From: Bolinopsis microptera
Taxonomy: Eukaryota > Ctenophora > Tentaculata > Lobata > Bolinopsidae
Reading direction: 5' to 3'
Length of the DNA: 64,000 nt
Assembly: GCF_026151205.1 (NCBI RefSeq)
Contig: NC_087079.1
Span: 16,982,945-17,046,944, forward strand
The translations under genes were made by a program, and so were the position numbers. Shown one piece after another: positions 10,032 to 21,103 of this stretch (within the stretch, counting starts at the first letter, position 1; each line of letters begins with the position of its first letter). A model generated the notes under the pieces. The model was not told the DNA's origin, ran no database searches, and saw only the letters and a program-made list of their open reading frames with translations.

Positions 10032-10275
10032 TGACGGATGTTACTCGACTAAATTTCTTCGAAGTAGCGCGCGCCGCTTTCTTCTCGATGGTAAGTGCTA
10101 TACTGATAGTGAAACGGCGATGGGTGTCACGACGTGATAAAACGCTAATTCGTAACGCTAACTGACTATAGTGTAGAGTTTCTACGATACAGGGGGAGCT
10201 CTGCGCACTCGTGCGCGGCGGGCCATACAACGTATGACAAAAGTAGCGCGCGCCGGGCCTGATCATTAACAATGG
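10032..10275 (+). repeat. Repeat D, copy 2, interrupted by an inverted segment
   Basis: The D sequence (TTGACGGATGTTACTCG..., CGAAGTAGCGCGCGCC) is split at about 10100. The inserted text includes an inverted copy of the GTCGTTTCACTATA/GTCGTGACC segment found at 16548-16580, and then GAGTTTCTACGATACAGG in direct orientation. D resumes with AAGTAGCGCGCGCCGGGCC and ends AACAATGG. Confidence 0.6.
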
Positions 10276-10338
10276 TCAAGTAATAGCCTGGCCCCTATGA
10301 GGTAAGCAATCGATTAAACATGCTAGGTCATTCAGTAG

Positions 10339-10800
10339 CCCCCAGAAAACCTTACTGCCTTCCGGGCTCGCTAGAGGTGATCGACCCAGCAAACCCTACC
10401 GGCCGGGGAATATCTCCAAAAGTAAAATAAATAGAACCTTCCGGTTTTCAACAAAATGTCCGTCTCGTAAATTTAAAGGAGGCTCCCCAGGAGCACAATT
10501 GGGGACAACTTAGATTTTGAATTAAACCGAAAAGTTTGATTTTTGGCTAAATTAAAGATCGCAGCTTTTAAACTTTGCAAAGTCATGTCGTTGTCATGAC
10601 TACTAAACTAAATGCAGCATGTGAAAGGTAAACTCGATGTGACGCGCGACGCCAAACGTGCTGTTGAAAATCTATCACCTCTAGCAAGCCCAGCAGGCGG
10701 TAAGGTTTTCTGGGGATTTTCAACAGCACGTTTGTCCTCGCGCATCACATCAAGTTCACCAGCTTTCGCACGCTGCATTTAGCCTAGTAGTCATGTAATG
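10339..10800. repeat. Foldback element with nested inverted repeats
   Basis: Arms of roughly 78 bp (10595-10671 and 10716-10794) are imperfect inverted copies, sharing CATGACTACTA, AAATGCAGC and AAACGTGCTGTTGAAAATC. The loop between them (10672-10715, starting TATCACCTCTAGCAAGCCC) is an inverted copy of a segment upstream at 10339-10383 (CCCCAGAAAACCTTACTGCC). No coding potential was seen. This is the structure of a foldback or MITE-type element. Confidence 0.7.
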
Positions 10801-11051
10801 ACAAATCTAAAGTAATGACAAAGTACTAATAACAGCTCTTAAAGTTAACCGTCCGTTAGACGAGGAGTCCCATATGGATGAGCATAGCCATATAGTTTAT
10901 CCTAATTTAATATGGGTGCTTACCATTAGTTTAGCATATTAAAATTTTTCCCTCTCTGCTCTCCCAATGCCTTAAGTATCACATCGGGACCCCCAATGTC
11001 GTTTCACTATATATCCTGTAGAGTTTCTACGATACAGGAGGAGCCGCGCAC

Positions 11052-11180
11052 TTGACGGATGTTACTCGTCTAAATTTCTTCGAAGTAGCGCGCACCGCTT
11101 TCTTCTCGAAATTCTTGCCCGATGGCAAGTGCTACGAATGACGAAGTAGCGCGCGCCGGGCCAGACCATTAACAATGGTC
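11052..11180 (+). repeat. Repeat D, copy 3
   Basis: A complete copy starting TTGACGGATGTTACTCGTCT, inserted into segmental duplication S after GAGCCGCGCAC. The other S copy at 16610 reads through this point without it, so D behaves as a mobile unit. Confidence 0.75.
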
Positions 11181-11930
11181 AACCGTAACCGCGCACTCAA
11201 AATACAGGGAGAGCCACGCACTCGTGCGCGGCGAGTCATACAACGTATGACAACCAATGCCTCAGCCCGAAACCAACCACTTTCGGAAAAATCTCGAAGT
11301 TGGCAATGTAAATCAGTTCTAAACGGTCAACGTTTAGCTCAGGAATCCTATGTGGATGAGCATAGTTTATCCTATTTTAATGGGTGCTTACCATTAGTTT
11401 AGCATATTAAGATTTGTCCCTCATTGCTCTCCCAATTGCCAATGCCCTAGCCCAAAACCAACCACTTTCGGAAAAATCTCCAAGTTGGCAATGCAAATCA
11501 GCTCTAAACGGTCAACGTTTGAACAAGGAATCCCATGTGGATGAGCATAGTTTATCCTATTTTAATGTGTGCTTACCATTAGTTTAGCATATTAAGATTT
11601 GTCCCTCTCCCAATATGCCCGGACACAAACCTGGCCAGAGTTCTCTTAGAGAGTTAGAGTTGTGCCTGACGTTTAGTTTTAACTCCCGCTGATCTCTGAA
11701 AATCTAAATTTACCGCGGACGTTTTCCCTCGAGTAAAATCGATAACAACTGATTTTGGTATAAAAACTGATTTTTAGCCTAATGCGTCCTAATGTCTCCA
11801 ACTGCTGCTGCTAGTGAGCGCTCCTACTAAATCGCTCGCCTTAATTTAAACTGTTACTGTTACCGCGGCGGAAGAATTTCGCCGCGGTAACAGTAACACC
11901 ACTCACGATCAAATTTCCCTACCGCATACA

Positions 11931-12010
11931 TTACTGGGCCGCGCTCAGCCTGTCATTCCGCCAAATCTTTATTTATGTTAATGAACATAATAGCCTGGGG
12001 TCCTCAGGTA
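11931..12010. mobile_element. 80-bp insertion flanked by 10-bp direct repeat
   Basis: The exact 10-mer ACCGCATACA lies on both sides (11921-11930 and 12011-12020). The paralogous copy at about 21130 has a single ACCGCATACA followed directly by ATGTAATTG. That is an empty site. No clear terminal inverted repeat was seen. Confidence 0.65.
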
Positions 12011-12180
12011 ACCGCATACAATGTAATTGTTTTACTTTATTATGTATCCGGCCCAGAGTGGTGTTTGGCGTGCATGTAATAATCGTTCATATTATATTAG
12101 GCGTTCAGAACTTGAAAAATCCTGCGCGCAATTAAGGCCTGTCGACGCCGATCTGTATGTGGTTTGGTTGTAGATCATTT

Positions 12181-12984
12181 CATACTTTGCGCGGTTTTGT
12201 TTCGTGTTAAAAATAACGATGCGTATCATTTCACGTCATATTACTGCATCGTTTGCCAACTTTATTGACTGAAATAAAATATTCTGTCTCGTCTTAGTTA
12301 TTAGTTGTATCTAACATAAACTAATACATTTTTATGCTTACTCGACACTTCTACAGCACCATCGACTTTCGAGCCTTTTATAATTTATTTGATGTAGGAT
12401 TCTTTAAAAGCATACCGCAATCTTGATATTAGTTGCTTCTTGAATGTAAATGTAAAATAACATCTGTTCTCAGCTTTGTATTCGCTTTTTACCATTCAGT
12501 GTCGATTAATTGTTAAATCATAAATAAAGAAATAATCAGCCACGAGTCTATGGTCTATCAGCTGATAACATAATTTTATTTGTTTCGAATTGCTGAATTT
12601 TATCACTCGGTAATTTATTAAGCTTTTGTCACCAAAATAACATTTAAATTTATGATTGATCCGTGTGTAACAGTCGTCAAGCATCAAAAACTGGTTGCTA
12701 TGCCTGTAATTAATTAACACATGACTTATAGCGTCAAGCGCGTAAAATATACTCTTTTTATACACATAATTATAGGGGAGTGGTTCATATTGCGAAGTCC
12801 TCGTCCGAGCAGACTTTTGTCGACAACGCTGGTCCATCGTGCCACCTCATATATCCAAACCCGATTACTTATTCCCTACGATTTTTTTGCCTTATTATAG
12901 AATTATTCTAATTCTGTGTTCGTCAAAATGTTAATACACAGTTGCCTCGGTGTGAAAATTTTGTCTCTGGTCCTTGTATATATG
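12181..12984. other. No recognisable gene
   Basis: AT-rich intergenic sequence. Short open frames on the minus strand show no family signature. Confidence 0.35.
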
Positions 12985-15655
12985 TTTATTGTTTATATAT
13001 CTCGAATCACACAGTATCTTGCTCCTGAACATTTCCCTATTTTTGTAACTTCCTGGCTGTTAGTATGGACATTTTCTTGAGATGAATGGGGTTGATCCCT
13101 ATCATAATCTTCAGATTATCTAGAGCCGTGCTTTTGAGATTTGGCTATCATGATGCTAGCATGTCTTCGTACCGCTTGCATCCTTTTATTTTTTTTACTG
13201 GGCTTTGTCAATCCGATGCTACCAAACAAAGGTAACAAAACCTAGCGTTGGGAGAATTACTTGGTTATAAATGTATCTCGTTCCTGTAGGAGTGTTATAG
13301 AGGCAAATATGTTTTGCCTATTGCTCTGATACGCGCCTGTTAATGTTGTACCGCTTTATCGCACTTCTGCTGAACATGCAATCCCCATATTAGTGACCAC
13401 CTCGGATATAACAGAAGTGAACCAGCAAAATACAAAAGCGTCGGAACACAGCCAGTAGAAGTAGATTTTCTTCACTCCGAAATCAAAGTTACCGCTCTTC
13501 AGCTTGTGTTTGAAAGATGTGACGTAATGAGTGACGTAGTATGTGACGTAGTGAGTGACGTAGTGAGTGGCGTAGTATGTGACGTAGTGAGTGACGTAGT
13601 GTGTGACGTAGTGTGTGACGTAGTGAGTGACGTAGTGAGTGGCGTAGTATGTGACGTAGTGAGTGACGTAGTGTGTGGCGTAGTGGGTTACGTAGTGAGT
13701 GACGTAGTGTGTGACGTAGTGAGTGGCGTAGTATGTGACATAGTGTGTGACGTAGTGAGTGAAATAGTGAGTGACGTAGTGAGTGGCGTAGTATGTGACG
13801 TAGTGAGTGGCGTAGTATGTGACGTAGTGAGTGACGTAGTGTGTGGCGTAGTGAGTGACGTAGTATGTGACGTAGTGAGTGACGTATTGAGTGACGTAGT
13901 GAGTGACGTAGTGAGTGAGTGAAGTAGTGAGTGAGTGACGTAGTGAGTGACGTAGTGAGTGACGTAGTGAGTGACGTAGTGAGTGACGTATTGAGTGACG
14001 TAGTGAGTGACGTAGTGAGTGACGTAGTGAGTGGCGTAGTATGTGACGTAGTGAGTGACGTAGTTAGTGGCGTAGTATGTGACTTAGTGAGTGGCGTAGT
14101 GTGTGACGTAGGGTGTGACGTAGTGAGTGACGTAGTGAGTGACGTAGTGAGTGAGTGAAGTAGTGAGTGAGTGACGTAGTGAGTGAGTGACGTAGTATGT
14201 GACGTAGTGAGTGATGTAGTGAGTGGTGTAGTGAGTGGCGTAGCATGTGGCGGAGTGTGTGACGCAGTGTGCGACGTAGTGAGTGACGTAGTGAGTGGCG
14301 TAGTATGTGACGTAGTGAGTGATGTAGTGAGTGGCGTAGTATGTGACGTAGTGAGTGACGTAGTGAGTGACGTAGTGAGTGACGTAGTGAGTGACGTAGT
14401 GAGTGACGTAGTGAGTGGCGTAGTATGTGACGTAGTGAGTGACGTAGTTAGTGGCGTAGTATGTGACTTAGTGAGTGGCGTAGTGTGTGACGTAGGGTGT
14501 GACGTAGTGAGTGATGTAGTGAGTGACGTAGTGAGTGAGTGAAGTAGTGAGTGAGTGACGTAGTGAGTGACGTAGTGAGTGACGTAGTGTGTGGCGTAGT
14601 GAGTGACGTAGTATGTGACATAGTGTGTGACGTAGTGAGTGAAATAGTGAGTGACGTAGTGAGTGACGTAGTGAGTGGCGTAGTATGTGACGTAGTGAGT
14701 GATGTAGTGAGTGGCGTAGTATGTGACGTAGTGAGTGACGTAGTGAGTGACGTAGTGAGTGACGTAGTGAGTGACGTAGTGAGTGAGTGAAGTAGTGAGT
14801 GAGTGACGTAGTGAGTGAGTGACGTAGTATGTGACGTAGTGAGTGATGTAGTGAGTGATGTAGTGAGTGGCGTAGTATGTGACGTAGTGAGTGACGTAGT
14901 GAGTGACGTAGAGAGTGACGTAGTGAGTGACGTAGTGAGTGGCGTAGTATGTGACGTAGTGAGTGACGTAGTTAGTGGCGTAGTATGTGACTTAGTGAGT
15001 GGCGTAGTGTGTGACGTAGGGTGTGACGTAGTGAGTGATGTAGTGAGTGACGTAGTGAGTGAGTGAAGTAGTGAGTGAGTGACGTAGTGAGTGAGTGACG
15101 TAGTGAGTGACGTAGTGAGTGACGTAGTGTGTGGCGTAGTGTGTGACGTAGTATGTGACGTAGTGAGTGACGTAGTGAGTGACGTAGTGAGTGACGTAGT
15201 GAGTGACGTAGTGAGTGACGTAGTGAGTGACGTAGTGAGTGACGTAGTGAGTGGCGTAGTATGTGACGTAGTGAGTGATGTAGTGAGTGGTGTAGTGAGT
15301 GGCGTAGTATGTGGCGTAGTGTGTGACGCAGTGTGCGACGTAGTGAGTGACTTAGTGAGTGACGTAGTGTGTGACGTAGTGAGTTTTACATTACAGTATC
15401 GAATCACACAGTATCTTGCTCCTGAACGTTTCCCAATTTTTGTAACTTCCTGGCTGTTTGTATGGACATTTTCTTGAGATGAATGGGGTTGATCCCTATC
15501 ATAATCATCAGCTTTATCTAGAGCCGTGCTTTTGAGATTTGGCTATCATGATGCTAGCATGTCTTCGTACCGCTTGCATCCTTTTATTTTTTGTACTGGG
15601 CTTTGTCATTCCGATGCTACCACACAAAGGTGACAAAACCTAGCGTTGGGAGAAT
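12985..15655. repeat. Composite repeat A-B-minisatellite-A
   Basis: Segment A (12988-13255, starting TCGAATCACACAGTATCTTG) is followed by segment B (13262-13515, GTATCTCGTTCCTGTAGGAG) and a long 12-bp minisatellite. A second copy of A follows at 15398-15653. The same A, B and a short minisatellite occur at 22499-22787 and 24528-24925. The unit is therefore a dispersed or duplicated element that includes its satellite. Unequal exchange between units would explain the flanking A copies. Confidence 0.8.
13516..15385. repeat. 12-bp minisatellite GTGACGTAGTGA, about 1.87 kb
   Basis: Well over 100 tandem units with variants (GTGGCGTAGTAT, GTGAAGTAGTGA, GTGTGACGTAGT). Higher-order blocks of about 250-300 bp recur, marked by GTGACTTAGTGAGTGGCGTA. 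Most units contain TGACGT, the core of a CRE/ATF site. The 12-base period keeps frames open on both strands (Val-Ser-Asp-Val on plus, Thr-Ser-Leu-Thr on minus), so long open frames here are artefacts. Confidence 0.95.
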
Positions 15656-16374
15656 TATCTGCAAAGCCAAAAAAGATAAAAAATCAAATTTTCTCCCATA
15701 ACTTCAAAGGGAAGCATTTTAGGGTGTTTTGTTGTTCATAACTCATACATAAATGTGCTAGTTGCGGTTATTTTGCACACTTCAAAAAGTCACTAGCACA
15801 TTCCTAACAAAATTTTAGAAAAATCAGTAAATATTAAAAACAAAAAATTTGCCTAAATTTGTTGTTTGGCTTTGAGGTCCAATATATCTGAAAATAAATG
15901 AGTAAATACATTTTTGAGGGCATCAAAAACTGCGCCAGAATTCAGAGAACAATTTGATGTCAGGCATGAAATCAATCCGATCTTCCCTGACTGACTTTTT
16001 GTTAAAATAAGCCTTGAGCCGGCCTGAAAAGGACAATTTCAGCTTTTTGACTTTAAAAATTCATAACACACCAACCAGCCATTTTAGATACGATATCAAG
16101 ATTTTACACACACCTTGAAATAGATGTTAATAAACGGCGAGCAAAATTTCAACCCGATACCGCAAGAAATGATTAACTTACAGCGTCTCAACTAAAAAAT
16201 TATATTTTTCGAAAATTGTACTTTTAGACTTAACCAAGAAATGCTCGATTACAAAAATAAGTATTCTCAAAATATTTTTTTGTGTGAAAACGGTGCGCTA
16301 GAAGGTCACTGAACTGCCTATAAGGTCATTTGGTCTGACCGGCACAAACTACTGTTTTGGTGTATTGTGTAATG
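15656..16374. other. No recognisable gene
   Basis: AT-rich sequence with no sustained coding frame, tRNA or known repeat noticed. Confidence 0.35.
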
Positions 16375-17330
16375 TGTATGCCTCCTTAAAGTTAACCGTC
16401 CGTTAGACAAGGAGTCCCATTATGTGGATGAGCATTATAGCCAATAGCCATAGTTTATCCTAATTTAATGGGTGCTTACTACATATATGTATATGTATTA
16501 GTTTAGCATATTAAGATTTGTCCCTCTCTGCTCTCCCAATGCCTTGTATCACGTCGTGACCCCCATTGTCGTTTCACTATATATCCTGTAGAGTTTCTAC
16601 GATACAGGGGGAGCCGCGCACTCAAAATACAGGGGGTTAACCGCGCACTCGTGCGCGGCGGGTCATACAACGTATGACAACCAATGCCTCAGCTCCCGAA
16701 ACCAACCACTTTCGGAAAAATCTCCAAGTTGGCAATGTAAATCAGTTCTAAACGGTTAACGTTTAGCTAAGGAATCCTATGTGGATGAGCATAGTTTATC
16801 CTATTTTAATGGGTGCTTACCATTAGTTTAGCATATTAAGATTTGTCCCTCTTTTGTCTTTGCTCTCCCAGTCCCAATGCCCTAGCCCAAAACCAACCAA
16901 TTTCGGAAAAATCTCCAAGTTGGCAATGCAAATCAGCTCTAAACGGTCAACGTTTAAACAAAGAATCCCAACTGGATGAGCATAGTTTATCCTATTTTAA
17001 TGGGCATGCTTACCATTAGTTTAGCATATTAAGATTTGTCCCTCTCCCAATGCCCGGACACAAACCTGGCCAGAGTTCCCTTAAAGAGTTAAAGTTGTGC
17101 CTGGCGTTTGGTTTTAACTCCCGCTCTCTGAAAATTTAAATTTACCGCGGACGTTTTCCCTCGAGTAAAATCGATAACAACTGATTTTGGTATAAACACT
17201 GATTTTTAGTCTAATACGTCCGAATGTCTCCAACTGCTGCTGCTAGTGAGCGCTCCTACTAAGTCGCTCGCCTTAATTTAAACTGTTACTGTTACCACGG
17301 CGAAAGAATTTCGCCGCGGTAACACTAACA
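16375..17330. repeat. Segmental duplication S, copy 2, left part
   Basis: It matches 10835-11900, including the tandem units of about 180 bp. It is cut at GGTAACACTAACA, where the RTE-type LINE and a SINE lie, and resumes at 21104 with TTAACACCACTCACGATC. Confidence 0.8.
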
Positions 17331-20300
17331 CTTACTTACTTTACTTACTTTGGGCGATCCTCAATCGAAATCCCATTCACTGTCTGCCTCCACACGTCTC
17401 GATCGCACATAACAGTTCGAAGGTCGTCTAACTGGAGCCCAGTGTCACGAGCTACTACGTCCAGGAAGGTGAGTGGTCTCCTTCCACGGCCGGATTGGGC
17501 AAGTCGCCAGGGGAGGATAGTGGAGATAACTTGGTCAGAAGCTCTCATGCAATGCCCAGCAAATCTGGAACGCCTCGACGCAACCACTGAGGCAATAGAT
17601 GGAAGGTTGCCATAGATCTGCTTGAGGGTTGGATGTTTCTTCCACGAGATGTTCTTGGCCTTCATTAAAAGACGGGTGTAGCATCCGTTGAGGCGCTTCT
17701 CAAGCTGCTTGTTTATGGTCCATGTCTCTGATCCATAGAGCAATACTGGTTCGACACAGGCTCTAAAGAACTTGACTTTCAGTTGTTCGGAAATGCCAGA
17801 GGACCAGACTTTTTGCAGTTTAATACAGGCTGACCAGGCCATTCCTTTCCTTGTGTTGAAATCCTTTCTACTGTCCGCAATGAAAGAGCCGAGGTATTTA
17901 AAGTCATCAACCTGTTTAATCTGGCGGCCTGAGATGGAATGTAAGTCGACAGTGTCAGGGATGTTGATGGTCATGAACTCGGTCTTAGAAGCATTCATAG
18001 CAAGACCAACTTGTGCGGCTGCATTTTCAAGGTCTGTCAGCAGAAGTTGGACTTGCTCTATGGTGTCTGACATTAAGGCCAAATCATCAGCAAAGTCAAG
18101 GTCTGTGATTTTGACCGCAGGCACTCTTCGACTTTTCCTAGGCACGATGGTAAGACCGAATTCTTCACCCATGCAGCTTCTGAGGACATAGTCAAGGACG
18201 ATGATGAAGAGAAAGGGTGCTAGAGTGTCCCCTTGGAGAACTCCAATAAGTGTCCTAAAAAAGTCAGTAAGGCCGTCGATGGTCTGGACACGAGAGAACG
18301 ATGAGTCATAAAGAAGCCTGATAGCATCTACAAGTGGAGCAGGGATACCGTAGAGGGAGAGGATGTGGAAAAGGGCATCCCGGTTAATGCTGTCGAACGC
18401 TTTCGAAAAATCGACAAACACAATTGCGGCTGAGCGATTTCCGATCTTGCATTCCTCGAGTATACGACGTAGGGCAAGGACCTGTGGGAGTGTGGATCTT
18501 CCTCTACGGAAACCATTTTGGTTTGGCCGCAAGAGGGGATCAATGAATGGGTAGATCCGGTTGAGGATGAGCTTGTTAAAAACTTTCGCTGCAACCGGTG
18601 CCAGTGAAATGCCACGGTAGTTTCCTGGATTAGTAAGATCACCCTTTTTGGGGATAGGAATGATTGAGGCCGTTTTCCAGGCTTGAGGGATCACACCATC
18701 CATGAGTGCTTTGTTACAGAATCCGAGGAGGTTTTCACGTAGCTGGGGAAGCTTCCAGACTGAGGGAGGGATGCTATCCAGACCGGGTGACTTGGAGGAT
18801 TTGGCGGACTTCAGAACCGTGTCGAGTTCTGACATGCTGAAGGATGAGCAGCTGATGGGCAGGGTGTCAGAGACTCGCTGGTTGAAGAAGGGGAGGGTGA
18901 GGTCCGGCGGAGGCTGTTCTGTGCCTAGAAGGGACTTGAAGTGCTCGAACCAGATGTTGAGCCGTTCTTCGGTAGTGCCCCCTGGCACTTTGCAGTATGG
19001 CACAGTGTCGGAAGATGTTAGTTGCCTGATGATGTGCCAGGAACTGCGATGCCTGTGCTCAGGGTTAGTTTTCTCCAGCAGGTCAGTCTGTTGTCGAATG
19101 TGCTGTGAAGTAGCAGCATTATAGGCTTCGTCCAGTTGCTTCTTTGCGTCTTCAAGCTTTTCCTTGGACGAAAAAGAGGGGGAAATCCTGTGACTCAGGG
19201 ACGCATCCTTTAGGATATTGCGATGGTGTGCAATGTTAGGATCGTTGTAAGGATTTTCCCGTTTCCTCTTCCTCTTTTTTGGCAACACCTTAAGTGCTGT
19301 GCTTGTAACGCTTTTAACGAGCAGGTCGTAGTCGGACTCGAGCTCTGCTTCCTCTAGGAGTACACTGTACCTGTTTTTCACTTCCACTGCATACTGGTGT
19401 TTCATGATGGAATCGTGGATCAGTGGAGTCCAGTCAATGCTCCTAAGAGGGTCCCGTGCTGGAGTTTTGTTGACTCTGTAGCTGGCTTGAACAAAACATG
19501 TTACAATCCGGTGATCTGAACCGACAGTTTGCATAATGTTGTACGCTTGACAGTTCTTCACACTGTTTGCCCACTTCTTACGCCAGAGTACAAAGTCAAT
19601 TTGATGCTTTGCTCTTTTGGGGTCTTCATAGGTCCAAATTTTATTAGCCGGTTTCTGGAAACAGCGGTTAGCAACTATCAGCTGGTGTTGGTCTACCAGA
19701 TCCAGTAGTCGTTCGCCGTTGTCGTTGGTTGACTGATGGTATGTGAAACCGTAGCTATTACTGAGCTTCGCGTTGAAATCACCGCACACTGCTAGCATGT
19801 TGTGAGGAGGCACCTTAGAGATGATCCTGGTTAGAGCGTTGTAGAATGCAGTTTTATCTTCAATATCACTGCAGTTAGTAGGAGCATAACAGGAGAGGAC
19901 TGTGAGGCGAGGATTTCCGTTTACATGGAGCAAGATGATTCTGCTATTAACTTTCTCTACAGATAGGAGAGATTTCTGAATTCTAGGAGATAAAAGAAAC
20001 CCAACACCACCAACTGACGCATTAACTGAATTCTTCGTAGCAGAAGCAGTGATGAGCTGATATGATAAGATGTTTTCAATTCTTAGGGATTCTTTGTGGT
20101 GTTGTCGATGCTCTTGCAAGGAGATAACATCATTATGATGCATGAAGGCTGAGTGAGCTAACTCCTGTTTACGTGATACAGGGTTGAGAGTCCTACAGTT
20201 GAAGGTGCTAACCTGAAAAGGGGTTTTCCTACGAACTAAAAGGGTAGTAACAGGGTTGCTGCAACTATCAGGACCCACCCCTCCCGGGGGTTTTAGGGAG

Positions 20301-20740
20301 GGCCCGTCATACAGGGAGCTAGCTGCCACTGAGTAGTTAGGGGCTTGAACCCTAGTGCTGTTATCGTGTGTCATCATAAAAGTGAGGGGGGATTTTGTCT
20401 AATGGCTAGACATTGTTCCAGGCACGGCGCCACTGCAACCTGGATGTGACACTATAATCCAATACCCTCATCAGTAGGTACAATCACGGGTGCAGGTCTT
20501 CATAAACCCGGCTTGTTTTTCGAGGTATGTGCTCCTCTAGATCCGCCGTGTTTAGTTGACCCAGACAGTCGGATTCTTCAATGACATGCCGGTCTAGAAG
20601 GGTCACCTCGTGCAGGATGTGGCTCTTCACCACGCACGGACGGTCTAAGCTCGATCTAGAGTCTAGACCGAGCCCTGGCCCATATTACAGGACCTTGAAA
20701 CGGATCAGTTCAAAATGAAACTGAACATGACCCTCCCCAC
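17331..20740 (-). mobile_element. RTE-type LINE with 11-bp target duplication
   Basis: A minus-strand element with one long open frame, a 5' region of about 360 bases and a very short 3' end that closes with an AAGT-type microsatellite (read on plus as ACTTACTTACTTTACTTACT). The 11-mer TAACACTAACA flanks it exactly (17320-17330 and 20741-20751). Short 3' ends with small tandem tails are characteristic of RTE-type LINEs. An intact frame and exact duplications point to a recent insertion. Confidence 0.85.
17345..20377 (-). CDS. RTE-type LINE polyprotein: AP endonuclease and reverse transcriptase
   Basis: 1010 residues, uninterrupted. The endonuclease spans about 54-296: STFNCRTLNP, ISLQEH, YAPTN, CGDFNAK (198-204) and VGSDHRIV (285-292). 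The RT spans about 560-860: IPIPKKGD, NYRGISL, IVFVDFSKAFD (652-662), IGVLQGDTLAP (711-721) and LDFADD (760-765). The C-terminal part has YGSETWTINKQ, and RRSRFAGHCMRA followed by the GRGRRPLTFLD segment, as in RTE-like LINEs. There is no separate ORF1. The N-terminal 50 residues are low-information and the true start may be slightly internal. It may be competent, though that cannot be shown here. Confidence 0.88.
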   Translation of the reverse strand: MMTHDNSTRVQAPNYSVAASSLYDGPSLKPPGGVGPDSCSNPVTTLLVRRKTPFQVSTFNCRTLNPVSRKQELAHSAFMHHNDVISLQEHRQHHKESLRIENILSYQLITASATKNSVNASVGGVGFLLSPRIQKSLLSVEKVNSRIILLHVNGNPRLTVLSCYAPTNCSDIEDKTAFYNALTRIISKVPPHNMLAVCGDFNAKLSNSYGFTYHQSTNDNGERLLDLVDQHQLIVANRCFQKPANKIWTYEDPKRAKHQIDFVLWRKKWANSVKNCQAYNIMQTVGSDHRIVTCFVQASYRVNKTPARDPLRSIDWTPLIHDSIMKHQYAVEVKNRYSVLLEEAELESDYDLLVKSVTSTALKVLPKKRKRKRENPYNDPNIAHHRNILKDASLSHRISPSFSSKEKLEDAKKQLDEAYNAATSQHIRQQTDLLEKTNPEHRHRSSWHIIRQLTSSDTVPYCKVPGGTTEERLNIWFEHFKSLLGTEQPPPDLTLPFFNQRVSDTLPISCSSFSMSELDTVLKSAKSSKSPGLDSIPPSVWKLPQLRENLLGFCNKALMDGVIPQAWKTASIIPIPKKGDLTNPGNYRGISLAPVAAKVFNKLILNRIYPFIDPLLRPNQNGFRRGRSTLPQVLALRRILEECKIGNRSAAIVFVDFSKAFDSINRDALFHILSLYGIPAPLVDAIRLLYDSSFSRVQTIDGLTDFFRTLIGVLQGDTLAPFLFIIVLDYVLRSCMGEEFGLTIVPRKSRRVPAVKITDLDFADDLALMSDTIEQVQLLLTDLENAAAQVGLAMNASKTEFMTINIPDTVDLHSISGRQIKQVDDFKYLGSFIADSRKDFNTRKGMAWSACIKLQKVWSSGISEQLKVKFFRACVEPVLLYGSETWTINKQLEKRLNGCYTRLLMKAKNISWKKHPTLKQIYGNLPSIASVVASRRSRFAGHCMRASDQVISTILPWRLAQSGRGRRPLTFLDVVARDTGLQLDDLRTVMCDRDVWRQTVNGISIEDRPK

Positions 20741-20751
20741 TAACACTAACA

Positions 20752-21103
20752 GTTTTTTATCTAGACACTTATTTTACTTCGGAGTATTCCAACAGCCATA
20801 TTGTTACACAAGTGCAACCAGCCAATTACAGGAAGCCGAAGGATTTGTTTTTAGCCAGTGACGGTTAAGGTAGTGTGTACCATACTTTCTTCGCCCGAGA
20901 CTTTGCTGCAATGTGCAGCTCCTCATTTAACCCTCACACCCGATTTCTCGAGTATTCGGCTGAGTAGACCGGGGGCTGCATAGACCACTCACGATCCTTA
21001 GCTGAATGTCAACGACACTCACCCCACGACCAGGCAGGCAGTGGGATTTGAACCCGCAACCTCACGATTGCAAAGCTGGCTAACCAACTGCGCTACCTGG
21101 CCG
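20752..21103 (-). mobile_element. tRNA-derived SINE (minus strand)
   Basis: Read on the minus strand, the head is GGCCAGGTAGCGCAGTTGGT (A box) with B box GGTTCAAATCC and acceptor-like pairing of GGCCAGG with CCTGGTC. A SINE body of about 270 bp follows and ends near CTAGATAAAAAACTGTTA. The LINE at 17331 inserted at its 3' end. The paralogous duplication near 11900 lacks both, so the SINE came first or both came after the duplication. Confidence 0.75.

Larger units (their letters stand above)
10835..12180. repeat. Segmental duplication S, copy 1, with internal 180-bp tandem units
   Basis: This block matches 16375-17320 and 21104-21835 in order and orientation, starting CTTAAAGTTAACCGTCCGTT. 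Inside are about 2.5 tandem units of about 180 bp, each with AACCAACCACTTTCGGAAAA, AACGGTCAACGTTTA, GATGAGCATAG and TTAGTTTAGCATATTAAGA. Copy 1 carries repeat D (11052-11180) and an 80-bp insertion (11931-12010) that copy 2 lacks. Copy 2 carries a LINE and a SINE that copy 1 lacks. Confidence 0.8.

Noticed and set aside
13506-15477. Long open frames on both strands of the 12-bp minisatellite, including one of about 319 codons on minus
   Set aside because: The 12-base period simply keeps frames open. The products are Val-Ser-Asp-Val or Thr-Ser-Leu-Thr repeats with no domain, signal or splice context.
12988-15653. Direct A copies as long terminal repeats of a retroelement
   Set aside because: No coding region, primer site or polypurine tract between them. 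The interior is satellite, and the A-B order recurs elsewhere with a single A.
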